Positions 35,605 through 46,362 of a stretch of DNA of 64,000 nt are shown one piece after another. The position numbers and the translations under genes are program-made. Location: the IMG/VR virus record IMGVR_UViG_3300042887_003609, positions 1 through 64,000 of that record, one strand, 5' to 3'. Source of the stretch: a virus. Under the pieces are notes generated by a model that was given only the letters and a program-made list of their open reading frames with translations, was not told where the DNA came from and did no database searches. Within the stretch, counting starts at the first letter, position 1; the number at the start of each line of letters is the position of its first letter.

Positions 35605-37287
35605 TTAATCAATATATTCTACACCATATCCCATGTCCATTAGACGTTGGATTTCTGATTCATCTAATTCCATAGTATCTCCCATACCTATTTGACCACC
35701 TTCTTGCTTTGCAAAGTTTCTTGCAAAGTTAGCTTTTTTTCTCATTTCAGGAGAATACTTACCTTTAGGAGCATTCAATATAGTTTTAGCTGCTTCTTGT
35801 ACACCCATACCCATTCTAGTTGCTTGAGCTTTAAATGTACCTTTCTTAGCAGGATCAATATAAATACCACCTTTTTTCATTTGAAACTGACTCTCTTGAA
35901 TAGCTTTCATAATTTGCTCAAGAGCTTTTTGCTGTTCTTCAGGAGGCATGCTTTGAAGTTGTTTCATAATTTCACCAGGATCAGTTTGTGTCATTTGAGC
36001 ATACATCTGGATAGCTTGCATAATTTGTTCTTGCTGTTGACCACCATCCTGATACATACCACCTTTCATCATTTGATACATGCTTTCCATATCTCCACCA
36101 TAAGCCATATTGCTCATGATTTTATTTTGTACATAATCTGGTAAAGCTTGGAATCCAGGATTTTGTGGCTCGCCACCTTCAGCCCAAGTTCCAAAACGTT
36201 TATGCCAGTATAATGGACTAAATGGATCTGTAGCTTTAGCAGAATCTTTTCCTCCCATTCTACTCCAGAATTTATCTTTACGTTTTTCTGAACCATGTTG
36301 AGAGAAATCTTTCATACCTTTATATCCACCGTGTACTACTTTATACTTATCACCTTTCTTAGCAAGCACCATCCATTTTTTACCTGGACGGGTTGATTGT
36401 CTTTTAACACCAACTTTAGTGAAACCTTTATTCTTATAACGCTGAGGAATACCACCTTTGGCCATTTGTTCCATCTCACCCATGTTATAATCTTCCTCTT
36501 CTTCTACTTCAATATCTCTTCCATTATCTTCTGAGTACATTAGGTAATCACTAATAGAATCAATATAATCATCAGCCATTGTAATTTTACTAGATACCCA
36601 AGGTTCAAGATCACTATCTCCACCAATAAACTGACGAAGCTTTTCAGCTTTTTCCATAATAGACATAAGTTGACCTAAAGCCATTTCACCATCAGGTTCT
36701 CCGCCATCATCCATTCTTTTAACCATACCTCCACATTCATAACATGGTTGACCACCTCTTGCATAACCATAACTATCCATCATAGATTGATTACCTGCAG
36801 CTTTAAATCTTTTTTCTGCTAACCATTGAGGCATCTTACCACCTTCAGCCATAAGCATAGGTAACATTTGCATGGCAAAACTTGCCATACCTTGATTACT
36901 TGAACCTGAAGATTGCTGATTAGGATTCATTGGAATCATAGTAGGAACCATAGAGTTTGCATAATCTAAAACATTCTGACCATACTCCTGAATATTAGCA
37001 TCAGGATTCATCTCCATTCCATTTTGAGCTTTACGGTATCCACCACCTCTACTCTTATAGGTCTTAACTAACCATGCTGAACCATAAGCAGAAGGCCATC
37101 TATCAAATTTTTGTTTTGCTTCTGATTTTACTCTAGAGTATAGCTGTGGATTAGTTGGTACATTACCACCTTTTTTCATTTGTCTAGCTTCAGGATATGC
37201 CTGGAAGAATGCTTCTTCCGAAGGAAACATATTGTAGAACTCTTCTTCAGTTTCTACACCAGCTATTTTTAAGAATTTATCTTTCAT
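35605..37287 (-). CDS. Multi-domain virion-type protein with giant-virus-like modules
   Basis: 560 residues made of short modules joined by Gly-Gly linkers. 47-83 (YSRVKSEAKQKF...WPSAYGSAWLVKTYK) resembles DUF5872. About 205-255 contains LEPWVSSKITMADDYIDSI, a motif of phage virion proteins. About 290-370 (KYKVVHGGYKGMKDFSQHG, then FWSRMGGKDSAKATDPFSP) resembles DUF5754. 420-470 is Gln/Met-rich, and 480-535 (KKGTFKAQATRMGMGVQEAA) is another recurrent module. A CYEC pair lies near 180. Family names come from memory. The gene lies 2 bases after the 932-residue gene. Role unknown; probably packaged. Confidence 0.65.
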   Translation of the reverse strand: MKDKFLKIAGVETEEEFYNMFPSEEAFFQAYPEARQMKKGGNVPTNPQLYSRVKSEAKQKFDRWPSAYGSAWLVKTYKSRGGGYRKAQNGMEMNPDANIQEYGQNVLDYANSMVPTMIPMNPNQQSSGSSNQGMASFAMQMLPMLMAEGGKMPQWLAEKRFKAAGNQSMMDSYGYARGGQPCYECGGMVKRMDDGGEPDGEMALGQLMSIMEKAEKLRQFIGGDSDLEPWVSSKITMADDYIDSISDYLMYSEDNGRDIEVEEEEDYNMGEMEQMAKGGIPQRYKNKGFTKVGVKRQSTRPGKKWMVLAKKGDKYKVVHGGYKGMKDFSQHGSEKRKDKFWSRMGGKDSAKATDPFSPLYWHKRFGTWAEGGEPQNPGFQALPDYVQNKIMSNMAYGGDMESMYQMMKGGMYQDGGQQQEQIMQAIQMYAQMTQTDPGEIMKQLQSMPPEEQQKALEQIMKAIQESQFQMKKGGIYIDPAKKGTFKAQATRMGMGVQEAAKTILNAPKGKYSPEMRKKANFARNFAKQEGGQIGMGDTMELDESEIQRLMDMGYGVEYID

Positions 37288-37288
37288 A

Positions 37289-40087
37289 TTATTTATATTT
37301 TTTTAACCAGTTAGTTTGTCCACCATCTTTCTTTTTATAAACAGGAATACCTTGTTTATTTTTTTCATAGTAGAATCTATCATAAACTTCATAAGGTTTT
37401 TTAAACCCATAAACTAAATCAGTAATTAAAGGTCCAAAGTCATATACATCATATAATGATATGTACTTACCTTTTTCATCCTCGCCTTTATCCAAAGTAA
37501 AATTTTGCAAAGGATCTTGTTGACTAAATGCTACACCAGAGGCTTCTAAATTTTTTCTACCTTTAATATAAGGATCTAATGAGGGTATTAATACTTTTGT
37601 TTCACCAGGCTTTAATTCTTTTTGTGCTTTTACGTAAGCATTAATAAGCTTTTGAGGATCATACATATTCTCAAATCTTACATATTCTGTATCATTGTCT
37701 TCTGAATTAGCAGGTTTATAACTAGCAGGCTTAATATATTTGAAGTCATCTTTAAAACCTAATCCTTTTCTCCATGCTTCTTCAGAAGGAGATAAGTTAC
37801 CCTTTTTATCTTTTAAAGGTTCAACAGAAGGATTATTTAATTTTATTATTGCATCTAATACATCAGGATATTCAATAGGTCTATACTTATCAAATACTTC
37901 ATCTTTAAAATAGTTTAAACCTGTACCCAAAACTTTAGTTGTAAATCTTAATCCTGGATGATATTTTATAAAATTTTTAGCAAGCCATTTACCACCATCA
38001 AACAAAGTATTAGCAAAAGTTTTAACGCCAGGACTTGTAGCTGCTATTTTAATTTCTTGCATCCTATCTGGATTCTGCTCAGTTGATGTTTCACCACCTT
38101 CTTGATATTGATTTAACCATCCACCATATTTTTTACCTGGAGTATATTCAGATATAGGTGATCTATTGTAGTGAATTAAATATTCTCCGTTATCAAACTT
38201 TTTAGGATCTATCCCCATTCTTTCTGCCATAATGTTTTTTAAATTAGCAGATGAGTCATTTACATACTCTCCCATTTGTCTTCCAGAATTAATCATTTCT
38301 TGATCTATAGGAAAATATCCAGCTAAATTAAATTTAGATGGATCTTGAATAACAAATGTTTTCCTACCCCCATAATAATAATCCGGTCTATTTGTTGGTA
38401 GCCCCGCTTGTGCTAGTCTACTTGCATAAATAGATTCAGGTATTTTTGAAGCAAAATTATCATCAGTTTCTGTTGTTTTAATGTTTTTATTATTTCTATC
38501 ATATTTAGATCTATACTTATTAGACAGATCTAAATTGTGAAGTTTTGCCCACTCTCTTATTTCAGGATTGTTTAACATTTCAACCCTGGTTTGTTCTGCG
38601 CGATTCCAAATTTGATCAGGTCTATTTGCAGTATAATCATCAACCATCTCAATATTGTATCCTTGAGTTGCTAGTGCTTCATCAAATCTTTGATTAAGAT
38701 TGGACATTCCACTTTCAACTTGTTGTTTTTTATCATAACCTACACTTTGATCATAGTCTACAAGGGAACTTTTATCTCCCTTTAAAATATAAGCGTATGT
38801 TTCTGGAGAGTTTAAGAAATAGTTTCCAGGATTTTGATTTAAATTGGTTGTCCATATTCTATTTGGACCGTATCCATCATCAATGGTGTTTCCTTTATTA
38901 AGTGGTAAATTCCCAAAAGATCTTCCGACCATCTGTGGAAGAATGTAATCTTGTTCTAAAGATGTTTGAAAATTAGAAGCTGGTAAATTAATTCTATCGC
39001 CAGAAGTTAGTCTATTATCAATAGGATAATAAGAAGCAGCTACATTAACTAATTCTTCTAGCGTAGGATTTAATAAATTTACAGGAATATTAGGTTGAAA
39101 GGTAGTTTCTCCTTTAGTAGAACCCTTTGCTATTTCAGGATATATAGTAAGTGAGGGATTGTAAACTAAATTACCTTCCGTATCATACATATATCTATTA
39201 CTATCGCTTATCTTTTTTCTTTTAACTCTAATGTCAACAGGAGCTATTCTTGTAGGATTTTGTTCAGTTGATGTTTCTCCACCCTTTTGATAATTATCTA
39301 ACCAACCCCCGTACTTCTTTTTTTCTACCTCATCTTGTACAGTATCTGCTGCATTTATTATTTGTTGCCAAGGTAAATACTTATAAACAGCTTTCATTGC
39401 ATCTGGATCAGCCAAATACTTTAGTTTACCTAATTTACCTAATGCTGGTACAGCACCAAACATATCCATTCCTTGCTCAAAACTTGGTAAGGTTGATCCT
39501 GATTTTTTCCATTTTTGATATGCTCTTCTAGCATCATCATGTGATGTATATCCAGTAGGATCAAAAAATTCTACTATGTTTTCTGCAGTAGAGTCAGGCA
39601 TTGCATCATCCCATTCTTGAGTAGTATACCATTGTCCACCTTGTTGCTTACGCTTATGATTATAATCTATACGCTTACCAGAAGTCTTTTCTCTTTTAAA
39701 CTTTGCTTTTTCAGCAGAAGACATTTCAGATGTAGTTTTAGGAGTAGTTTCATTTACTCTCTTCTTTGGTCTACATGCAGGATATGGTCTACCATCTTTG
39801 TCCTTACCAGATCTGCCACAAGGTTTACCAGTTTTAATATCTGTCCACTCTTCAGCAAACCATTGTGTTAAACCACCTTTACCCATCTGTGGTATTTCTG
39901 TAACATAATCACCGGGAAATGTATAATCCATTCCTGGCATCATAAGTTCTTGATTACCAAGGTTATCAATACCTAATACAGGATAGTTAACACCCTGCAT
40001 GGTTATATTATTAGAAGGTATAATAGTAACTTCACCGGGATATTCCCACTGACCAAATGGAGTTACTATAGGTTTCTTTTTACCCAT
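37289..40087 (-). CDS. Modular virion-type protein with repeated GGWL linkers
   Basis: 932 residues. A Cys-containing module at about 85-125 (EWTDIKTGKPCGRSGKDKDG followed by RPYPACRP) resembles a short domain of phage and giant-virus proteins. About 175-255 holds FFDPTGYTSHDDARRAYQKW and MFGAVPALGKLGKLKYL, similar to pre-toxin or lipase-like regions in related phages. The linker KKYGGWL..YQ.GGETSTEQN occurs near 255-280 and again near 650-675, and a shortened GGQTNWLKKYK ends the protein. The ATG overlaps the preceding stop (TAATG). No activity can be assigned; packaging in the virion is inferred from context. Confidence 0.6.
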   Translation of the reverse strand: MGKKKPIVTPFGQWEYPGEVTIIPSNNITMQGVNYPVLGIDNLGNQELMMPGMDYTFPGDYVTEIPQMGKGGLTQWFAEEWTDIKTGKPCGRSGKDKDGRPYPACRPKKRVNETTPKTTSEMSSAEKAKFKREKTSGKRIDYNHKRKQQGGQWYTTQEWDDAMPDSTAENIVEFFDPTGYTSHDDARRAYQKWKKSGSTLPSFEQGMDMFGAVPALGKLGKLKYLADPDAMKAVYKYLPWQQIINAADTVQDEVEKKKYGGWLDNYQKGGETSTEQNPTRIAPVDIRVKRKKISDSNRYMYDTEGNLVYNPSLTIYPEIAKGSTKGETTFQPNIPVNLLNPTLEELVNVAASYYPIDNRLTSGDRINLPASNFQTSLEQDYILPQMVGRSFGNLPLNKGNTIDDGYGPNRIWTTNLNQNPGNYFLNSPETYAYILKGDKSSLVDYDQSVGYDKKQQVESGMSNLNQRFDEALATQGYNIEMVDDYTANRPDQIWNRAEQTRVEMLNNPEIREWAKLHNLDLSNKYRSKYDRNNKNIKTTETDDNFASKIPESIYASRLAQAGLPTNRPDYYYGGRKTFVIQDPSKFNLAGYFPIDQEMINSGRQMGEYVNDSSANLKNIMAERMGIDPKKFDNGEYLIHYNRSPISEYTPGKKYGGWLNQYQEGGETSTEQNPDRMQEIKIAATSPGVKTFANTLFDGGKWLAKNFIKYHPGLRFTTKVLGTGLNYFKDEVFDKYRPIEYPDVLDAIIKLNNPSVEPLKDKKGNLSPSEEAWRKGLGFKDDFKYIKPASYKPANSEDNDTEYVRFENMYDPQKLINAYVKAQKELKPGETKVLIPSLDPYIKGRKNLEASGVAFSQQDPLQNFTLDKGEDEKGKYISLYDVYDFGPLITDLVYGFKKPYEVYDRFYYEKNKQGIPVYKKKDGGQTNWLKKYK

Positions 40088-43000
40088 TATCTAAATGACT
40101 TTAACAACTTATTATTTGCTACTTTAAATAGTAATTTAGAAGACCCTGAAAATAGTTTTCTAAGAAGAACTCTATTTACATAATGCCTAAATTTCTTTCT
40201 TTCAGTAGCCCCCTTATTATAATTTACATAACTTGAGTTAATATTCCTAATGTAACCATTGGATTCTACTAACCACATAGGTATAGGATTATTTCTATCA
40301 GCAGTAATATCCCAGAATTGATTGAATCTATATTTCTGTTCTACTTTAGAATATAGAATATCAATGTTAGTAGCATTAACTTGTGGATAATTAAGTATCT
40401 GATATGGTGATGTTGGGGTTAAATTAAGTTTTAAAGTACCAGACATTTGTTCTGTATTATAAATAACAGCTTCGTCAAAGTTTTGGGTAAGCTGATGATA
40501 CTTATTATTACAAGTTTCATCATATGTATAACACTCTAAAGCATACTCTACAGATCTAGTAGTTGTAACTTCCTGTCCTTGATTTTGTACATATTCAATT
40601 TCAAAAGGATATGGAACTCCATAGTAGTTACAGAATAAATCACATCTATCATTATGTTTCCAGATTTGATTATTTAAAATAGTTAGAAACTTAGACTTAC
40701 TTCCTAAAGTTAAATTAGGATGCCAGTCATGGAATGATATCCAGGCTTTAGCTTTTAAATCATATGATACAGTCCAAGAGGCATTTTCAAAATAGGTAGG
40801 ATTACCAAGTAAAACTGTTCCGCCATTTACTAAGTTTATAAACTTTCCGTCCTTATCATAAATTAGTTTATTCTTAAACTGGGGTTTAAGTTTGAAATCT
40901 CTTTTTAAAACATATACAATTTCATTATCATTGTCATAAACACTTTGACAACCTACTCCAACAATTGTATTATCTAGTAGATCAAAGTCTTGAAAATCAT
41001 TTAGAATTTGGTATTGTAAAAACTCATTAAACCACCACTTCATTCCGGTTTTGGATATGTCATTAAGACCAACTCCAAAACTAAATACTTTACCCTGGTT
41101 AGCTGAAATATAGAATACTCCACCTGGTGTATTTAAAACTGATAATCTACTTTGACAAGAACCATATTCTATTTCACTATCTACAGAAATAATATTTTGT
41201 AGAGGTTGACCGGTAAATAAACCACCGTCTCCTATAGTAAGTTTAGTTCCTGAGTTTAAATCTATTTGCTCAGTTCCTTGCATTAATATAGGACTTTGAC
41301 TTTCAAGCATTATTATAGCTCCTGTTCTACCAACAGGTTTCATAGCAATAACTCTACTTGAGAAATCATAATAGTTATTAGCAAGGAATTGTTTCCAGTT
41401 ATCTTTAAGTAATTCTTTTTGTTGTGGTAAAGAATATATTACCCTTTTTGGATAATAAATGTAACATTCTTCTGCTATACTTGGATCATAAGATCTTGCT
41501 TGCAAATTACCCCAAGATATAAAAGATGAATAATGCTTAACTAAACTTAATGAATAATCATATTTGTAGTAGTTTATATCCCGTATAACGTTAGGATCGA
41601 ATAAAGACTCATAATCAGTATAAGTATAAAAATCATAATGTCTTTTACCCCTGTCTTCTTCATAATCTCTTAAAGCTAAATTAATTTCTGATTCAACATA
41701 AAAATCTCTTATTCCAGAATTAAACAAATACATGTAAGCATTCTTAAGTATAAGTAATCCTGAAACTTTTTGTCTATCTAAATGAGAAAAATCATTTGGT
41801 AAAGTACTAGCAGAAAAACCTCCTAGTACACCTGATATAAAGTTAGTAGAATCAAACTTAGTAGTATTCATCCAATATCTAGGATAAGGAAGCATATTAT
41901 AAAGTCTATAATCATACTCAGTCCCATCAGGAAGATTTTCCATCCATTTTGAGAAATAAAAGAACGTATTCTTTTCAGTATATCTATTAATGTAAACATC
42001 CCCTCCAAAAATTACATCCGTTCTATCTTTTTGATTATATCCTCTATTCCAGAGTTGAATACATCCAACCGGTATTTGTTTGATTTGTTCAAGTTGTCCA
42101 TATTGATTATCAATTGCAACTTTTAAAGCTGCATACTTTGTTACAGAAGTAGATGTCTGTGAGTAATCCCAAGGTCTAGCATAAACATCTCTTTCACTAG
42201 CATCTACGGGTCTTACTCTACCATTCTCATTTTTTGCAATATTCTTTACTGTAAATAAAGTATTATCTCTTGTATCTCTATTAAGAGTAGTGTTGGTAGA
42301 AACTACAACTGTTTTTGCTCTTAAAATATTATTAATCGTATAGTCTTCAGTATAGTCTTGACTAGCTGATTGTAAATAAACAGACTTATCTAAACTACGT
42401 CTTCTTTGACCAATAGGACTATACTCAAAATTAGAATAAAAACCATGTGATACATACTGTAATGCATACTGTTGATATTTAGAAAAAGACTTGATTCCTT
42501 CCATAATATTATCAGTAGCTTGTACATAGAAGTATGTAAATAAAACACTCTTATAGGTTAATGTTAAAGCTAAACCTCCAACTAAAGCCAAAATTCCAGC
42601 ATCAGTAAAACCTGTTGAAGCACTTAGTGAACTTGATAAAGCAGTATATTTTGCTAGTAATTCTAGTTGAGCTAATGGACCACCATCTGCAGCATCTGCT
42701 GCTGTTCTTCCAATAGCTACTCCAGCAACTGAAGAAAGAAAGAAAAGTACATCTGTAGCTAATTTATTCTTAGAATGATTATCTATTTCTTTAAATCTTC
42801 CGGTTACTGCTCCAGTTAATGTACCATACACTTTTAATTCACTAGCAGATAAGAAAGGATTACGAAAATTAGTTTCAGGTGAATGGAATGAAAATATATC
42901 ATCTTTAACACCATCAAAAAGTATTACATCATCATTACCTGTAGAACTATCAAATAAATCATTATCTCTATAAGCACCACCACGGGTTTGAGTATAAGTC

Positions 43001-44832
43001 TTATTATTGTTTACTAGTTCTTTATCTCTTCCTAAGAATGGATCATAACCTGTATAGTTATAAGGATAGTTTACATACAATCCGGTTTTATTAGAAACAT
43101 CATTTGGAATATCATATTCTCTCATGTTGTTTATAATACCTTTTGCTAATATAGATCTATGACCTTCTCTTGAACCTCTTAAGATTTCATAACCTACTAT
43201 ATTAGTAATTGGGTTACCTTGGTTATCAACTGGAAACTCAATATTTTCAAATTCAACACCCAAGATTACAATTGTATTATCTGCAGGATCATAGTTTCTA
43301 ACTGTAGCTAAAGGACTTCTATTATCTCCATAGATTGCATCTTCTGGAAATTTATGATGTCTGATTGCTTTACCACAAAGTTCACCCCATACATCTGCTT
43401 TATTATCAGGATATCTTTCTGTAGATTCCCAATAACCCATATCACCAGATAAAACAACAGTACCTCCATCTTGTAATACAGAACTTGCATAAGATGTAAT
43501 AGAAGCTGTTGATTCTACTTTCCATCTTTGTAAAGATATATCATTACCGGCATCCGGTCCATTAACTAAAAATGTATCAGATGTTTTAGAAGATCTTCCA
43601 GGAATATGATAAGAAGCTGATTTCTCTCCTGTATTATATATCCATCTTATAAAGAATGAATATACTTCATCTCTCATAAAAGATGTTTTATTTCCACTCT
43701 TATAATAATACTCAGAAGAATATTTTACAGCTACCCACTTAGCTTTTATTTTATTAGCTTTTACTTGGTAATTAAAATCAAGACTTGTAGTTGGACCAAC
43801 TCTTACTAAATAGTTGTTCACTTTAAACATAGCGTCTGATTTTTCATACACTGGAGTTCTTAAAGGAATTAATTCAATAGGAACTGAAGGTAATGCATTA
43901 TCAATAAGATCTAAAGATACTTTATTAATATTAGTGCTATATACACCTATACTCTTTGCTACAGTCTGTTGATTAATAAAACTTATAATAACTAACTCAA
44001 ATTCATCATAGTCAGAATCTAAATTATCAAAATAAATATCTAAAGAACCTGAAAGATTTTCATGTGTCCACAATGGTTGCACATTAGATATAGTAATATA
44101 ATCAGTTACCTTAATACTATTAACTGTATATGCAATAGTTGCTTGATAAGATCCATTAGGTAATGAACCTAAACCCAATCCTTTTTCTACAGTTATACAA
44201 GGTACACTTGTTAATGTAGCCAATCTTAATGCGTCACAATCAATATCATTAGTAGGGATTGTAACATCACAATCAGGGTTATTATTATTACTATCAGCTG
44301 GAGCTGGTACTTGTGTATATGGTACACCCGGCCATTTACCAAAAACATTTAAGTTAGGCCAACTATCAGGATTACCAATATTTAAAGTTCTAGATGGATT
44401 TAAACCATCATCCCAATACAATTGCATTGAGCAATCAGCATTACCTTTTGATACACCAATGATAGGTTTAACTTTAGAAAAGTTTAACTTACATGTACTA
44501 AGTGAATCATTTACTATAGTATAGTAACTACATGTATCTTCTATAAACAATCCTATCTCAGAAGGTAATCCATCTTGAATAGTATGATTGTTTGTACTAT
44601 ATATAGCCCATCTACCTGCACTAATATATACCGAACCAATTATTTGATATGGTGCTTGAGTACAAAGTATATTACCTTGTTCATTACCAATAACACCTAT
44701 ATCACCAGAATCAGAATTATTAACAACATTTCTAGCATGTGTCCATTGTCCTTCTGAGATATAAATATCATTAATATCTTTATATAGACCTTTGTTAAAA
44801 ACTTCGGTATGTACTGTACTAGTGTTTTGCAT
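40087..44832 (-). CDS. Muzzle-like tail protein
   Basis: 1,581 residues, beta-rich and nearly free of low complexity. It opens VHTEVFNKGLYKDINDIYIS, a start typical of the large tail protein that follows the ring proteins in crAss-like phages (muzzle of phi-crAss001). Repeated Gly-turn strands in the first 1,000 residues fit beta-propeller folds. Residues about 690-800 are Ala/Leu-rich and hydrophobic (VLFFLSSVAGVAIG, ILALVGGLALTLTY), perhaps a segment that meets the membrane during ejection. The ATG overlaps the upstream stop. The assignment rests on gene order, length and the N-terminal pattern. Confidence 0.65.
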   Translation of the reverse strand: MQNTSTVHTEVFNKGLYKDINDIYISEGQWTHARNVVNNSDSGDIGVIGNEQGNILCTQAPYQIIGSVYISAGRWAIYSTNNHTIQDGLPSEIGLFIEDTCSYYTIVNDSLSTCKLNFSKVKPIIGVSKGNADCSMQLYWDDGLNPSRTLNIGNPDSWPNLNVFGKWPGVPYTQVPAPADSNNNNPDCDVTIPTNDIDCDALRLATLTSVPCITVEKGLGLGSLPNGSYQATIAYTVNSIKVTDYITISNVQPLWTHENLSGSLDIYFDNLDSDYDEFELVIISFINQQTVAKSIGVYSTNINKVSLDLIDNALPSVPIELIPLRTPVYEKSDAMFKVNNYLVRVGPTTSLDFNYQVKANKIKAKWVAVKYSSEYYYKSGNKTSFMRDEVYSFFIRWIYNTGEKSASYHIPGRSSKTSDTFLVNGPDAGNDISLQRWKVESTASITSYASSVLQDGGTVVLSGDMGYWESTERYPDNKADVWGELCGKAIRHHKFPEDAIYGDNRSPLATVRNYDPADNTIVILGVEFENIEFPVDNQGNPITNIVGYEILRGSREGHRSILAKGIINNMREYDIPNDVSNKTGLYVNYPYNYTGYDPFLGRDKELVNNNKTYTQTRGGAYRDNDLFDSSTGNDDVILFDGVKDDIFSFHSPETNFRNPFLSASELKVYGTLTGAVTGRFKEIDNHSKNKLATDVLFFLSSVAGVAIGRTAADAADGGPLAQLELLAKYTALSSSLSASTGFTDAGILALVGGLALTLTYKSVLFTYFYVQATDNIMEGIKSFSKYQQYALQYVSHGFYSNFEYSPIGQRRRSLDKSVYLQSASQDYTEDYTINNILRAKTVVVSTNTTLNRDTRDNTLFTVKNIAKNENGRVRPVDASERDVYARPWDYSQTSTSVTKYAALKVAIDNQYGQLEQIKQIPVGCIQLWNRGYNQKDRTDVIFGGDVYINRYTEKNTFFYFSKWMENLPDGTEYDYRLYNMLPYPRYWMNTTKFDSTNFISGVLGGFSASTLPNDFSHLDRQKVSGLLILKNAYMYLFNSGIRDFYVESEINLALRDYEEDRGKRHYDFYTYTDYESLFDPNVIRDINYYKYDYSLSLVKHYSSFISWGNLQARSYDPSIAEECYIYYPKRVIYSLPQQKELLKDNWKQFLANNYYDFSSRVIAMKPVGRTGAIIMLESQSPILMQGTEQIDLNSGTKLTIGDGGLFTGQPLQNIISVDSEIEYGSCQSRLSVLNTPGGVFYISANQGKVFSFGVGLNDISKTGMKWWFNEFLQYQILNDFQDFDLLDNTIVGVGCQSVYDNDNEIVYVLKRDFKLKPQFKNKLIYDKDGKFINLVNGGTVLLGNPTYFENASWTVSYDLKAKAWISFHDWHPNLTLGSKSKFLTILNNQIWKHNDRCDLFCNYYGVPYPFEIEYVQNQGQEVTTTRSVEYALECYTYDETCNNKYHQLTQNFDEAVIYNTEQMSGTLKLNLTPTSPYQILNYPQVNATNIDILYSKVEQKYRFNQFWDITADRNNPIPMWLVESNGYIRNINSSYVNYNKGATERKKFRHYVNRVLLRKLFSGSSKLLFKVANNKLLKSFR

Positions 44833-45689
44833 TACAATCTAAAACTATTGGGATTATAACTTTTGAACATGTCATAGTATAAGTAGTTCATAGCTTTTCT
44901 ATTCATGTTCATCATTTTTTTCATTTCATTAAAGTCAGGAGTATTAACCAAAGACAATGCATTATTTCTAGCTCCTCTTAGTCTCTGTTCAATTAAATTT
45001 AATTTTTGAATTACTTCCTCACCATTCATGTATAAGTTCTCAAGAATCCTTTGTTTCAATGCATACTCATAGTATTCATTAATAACTGGATTATCAATAA
45101 CTAATAAGTTACCTTCTTCATCTTCTAAAGTACCTTGGTAGTTTACATATATTTTACCACTGTCTATATTTAAAAAGATATAACCATCTTTTAGTCTACC
45201 TTGAAAAGGAGATCTCCAAGTATAATCAGGGCAGTCACAAGATATTGTTTTAGAACTTCCAGACATTGCAATAGGAGCATTAACTTCATAAGTTCTTGTC
45301 TCATATTTTAATTTCTGAATAACTTGAATGTACTGTCCACAATCATTTATACATACAGAATTACATGGAGTATTATCAGGTATGTTTTCAAGTATTACAT
45401 CTTCTGTGTGTGTTCCTGACATAGCAGGTTCTTCTACTGTATATTGACCACATAACAAGACATAGTTTAAAACATAAAAATCATCCGGTAGTCTTACTTT
45501 CTTATTTGAAATATCAAGAACTGTTTCCTTAGTCATGTTTATTCTTAAACCCAAATCATAGTTGACCCTTTGTACAACTTTGATTAATTGCTGTGGTTCA
45601 ATCATATTCTCTAATGAATACATAGAGAAGTCAATACTGACATCCTCTAGTAACTCATCAAAAGTTTTGTATTTTAATTCTGTAAGCAT
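44832..45689 (-). CDS. Putative tail ring/connector protein
   Basis: 285 residues. The N-terminal half (FDELLEDVSIDFSMYSLENM, then VVQRVNYDLGLRINMTKETV and VRLPDDFYVLNYVLL) has the helix-then-strand pattern of the ring protein just before the muzzle in crAss-like phages, related in fold to P22 gp4-type connector proteins. A central Cys-rich insert (NSVCINDCGQYI, TISCDCPDYTW) may bind metal. The C-terminal 80 residues are helical with many Met and Asn. Both start and stop overlap neighbours by one base (TAATG), so it is made in step with the muzzle protein. Confidence 0.65.
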   Translation of the reverse strand: MLTELKYKTFDELLEDVSIDFSMYSLENMIEPQQLIKVVQRVNYDLGLRINMTKETVLDISNKKVRLPDDFYVLNYVLLCGQYTVEEPAMSGTHTEDVILENIPDNTPCNSVCINDCGQYIQVIQKLKYETRTYEVNAPIAMSGSSKTISCDCPDYTWRSPFQGRLKDGYIFLNIDSGKIYVNYQGTLEDEEGNLLVIDNPVINEYYEYALKQRILENLYMNGEEVIQKLNLIEQRLRGARNNALSLVNTPDFNEMKKMMNMNRKAMNYLYYDMFKSYNPNSFRL

Positions 45690-46360
45690 TAGCGGTTAAC
45701 ATTAATATTATCATCAGACATATCAGTAGGTATTTGCAACCTCTGCATTAAATCACCAATAGCCATTTTTTCTATTTCAGCAAATAGAAACTCTGGTATA
45801 TTTATTTGTTGGTTTTGTCTTTTAACACAACTTACTTTATTATCTCCAATAGTACTTACATCATATGTAAAAACACCTTCTATCTTTACGGCATCCCAAT
45901 CTATATTTGGAAAGTAAAGATATCCGTTTAAGAACCAAAAGTATTTGTTGTTATTATATTTAAAGCTTTTACTTTTACTCATTGATGTATATATACCAGG
46001 AGTTGTACCAAACATCTCAACAGATCCATCTATTGATGCAACTGTACGGATAAGTGGGCCCCAATAACCTTCCATAAAAGTAGGAAGCTTTTCTTTAGTT
46101 CTTTTTATTAAACACCCTGATTTAATACCAGCACAACAGGCTTCAATTTTATCTATATCAATAAGCTCTACACATGGAAGAGTTTGCCAAATAGAATTAA
46201 ATTTCATCAGCTTATTTGCTGAATCTTGTCTACGCATTAATACTTGTGCATATTTTAATACTACACTATATACGTATCTATCAGTAAGAAAAGCATCTTG
46301 CCTTACTCCTTTAACCTGGTTCTTTACACGGGATACTACCGTTTTAATTATTGTTGACAT
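45689..46360 (-). CDS. Putative tail ring/adaptor protein
   Basis: 223 residues. A helical N-terminus (VKGVRQDAFLTDRYVYSVVLKYAQVLMRR) precedes a cysteine-bearing centre (IEACCAGIKSGCLIKRTKEKLP) and a beta region with YWGPLIRTVASIDGS and YFWFLNGYLYFPN. This arrangement, conserved in my memory among crAss-like phages, marks one of the ring proteins below the portal. It sits 2 bases after the 198-residue gene and overlaps the next ring gene by one base. The role is structural; no enzyme motifs. Confidence 0.62.
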   Translation of the reverse strand: MSTIIKTVVSRVKNQVKGVRQDAFLTDRYVYSVVLKYAQVLMRRQDSANKLMKFNSIWQTLPCVELIDIDKIEACCAGIKSGCLIKRTKEKLPTFMEGYWGPLIRTVASIDGSVEMFGTTPGIYTSMSKSKSFKYNNNKYFWFLNGYLYFPNIDWDAVKIEGVFTYDVSTIGDNKVSCVKRQNQQINIPEFLFAEIEKMAIGDLMQRLQIPTDMSDDNINVNR

Positions 46361-46362
46361 GA

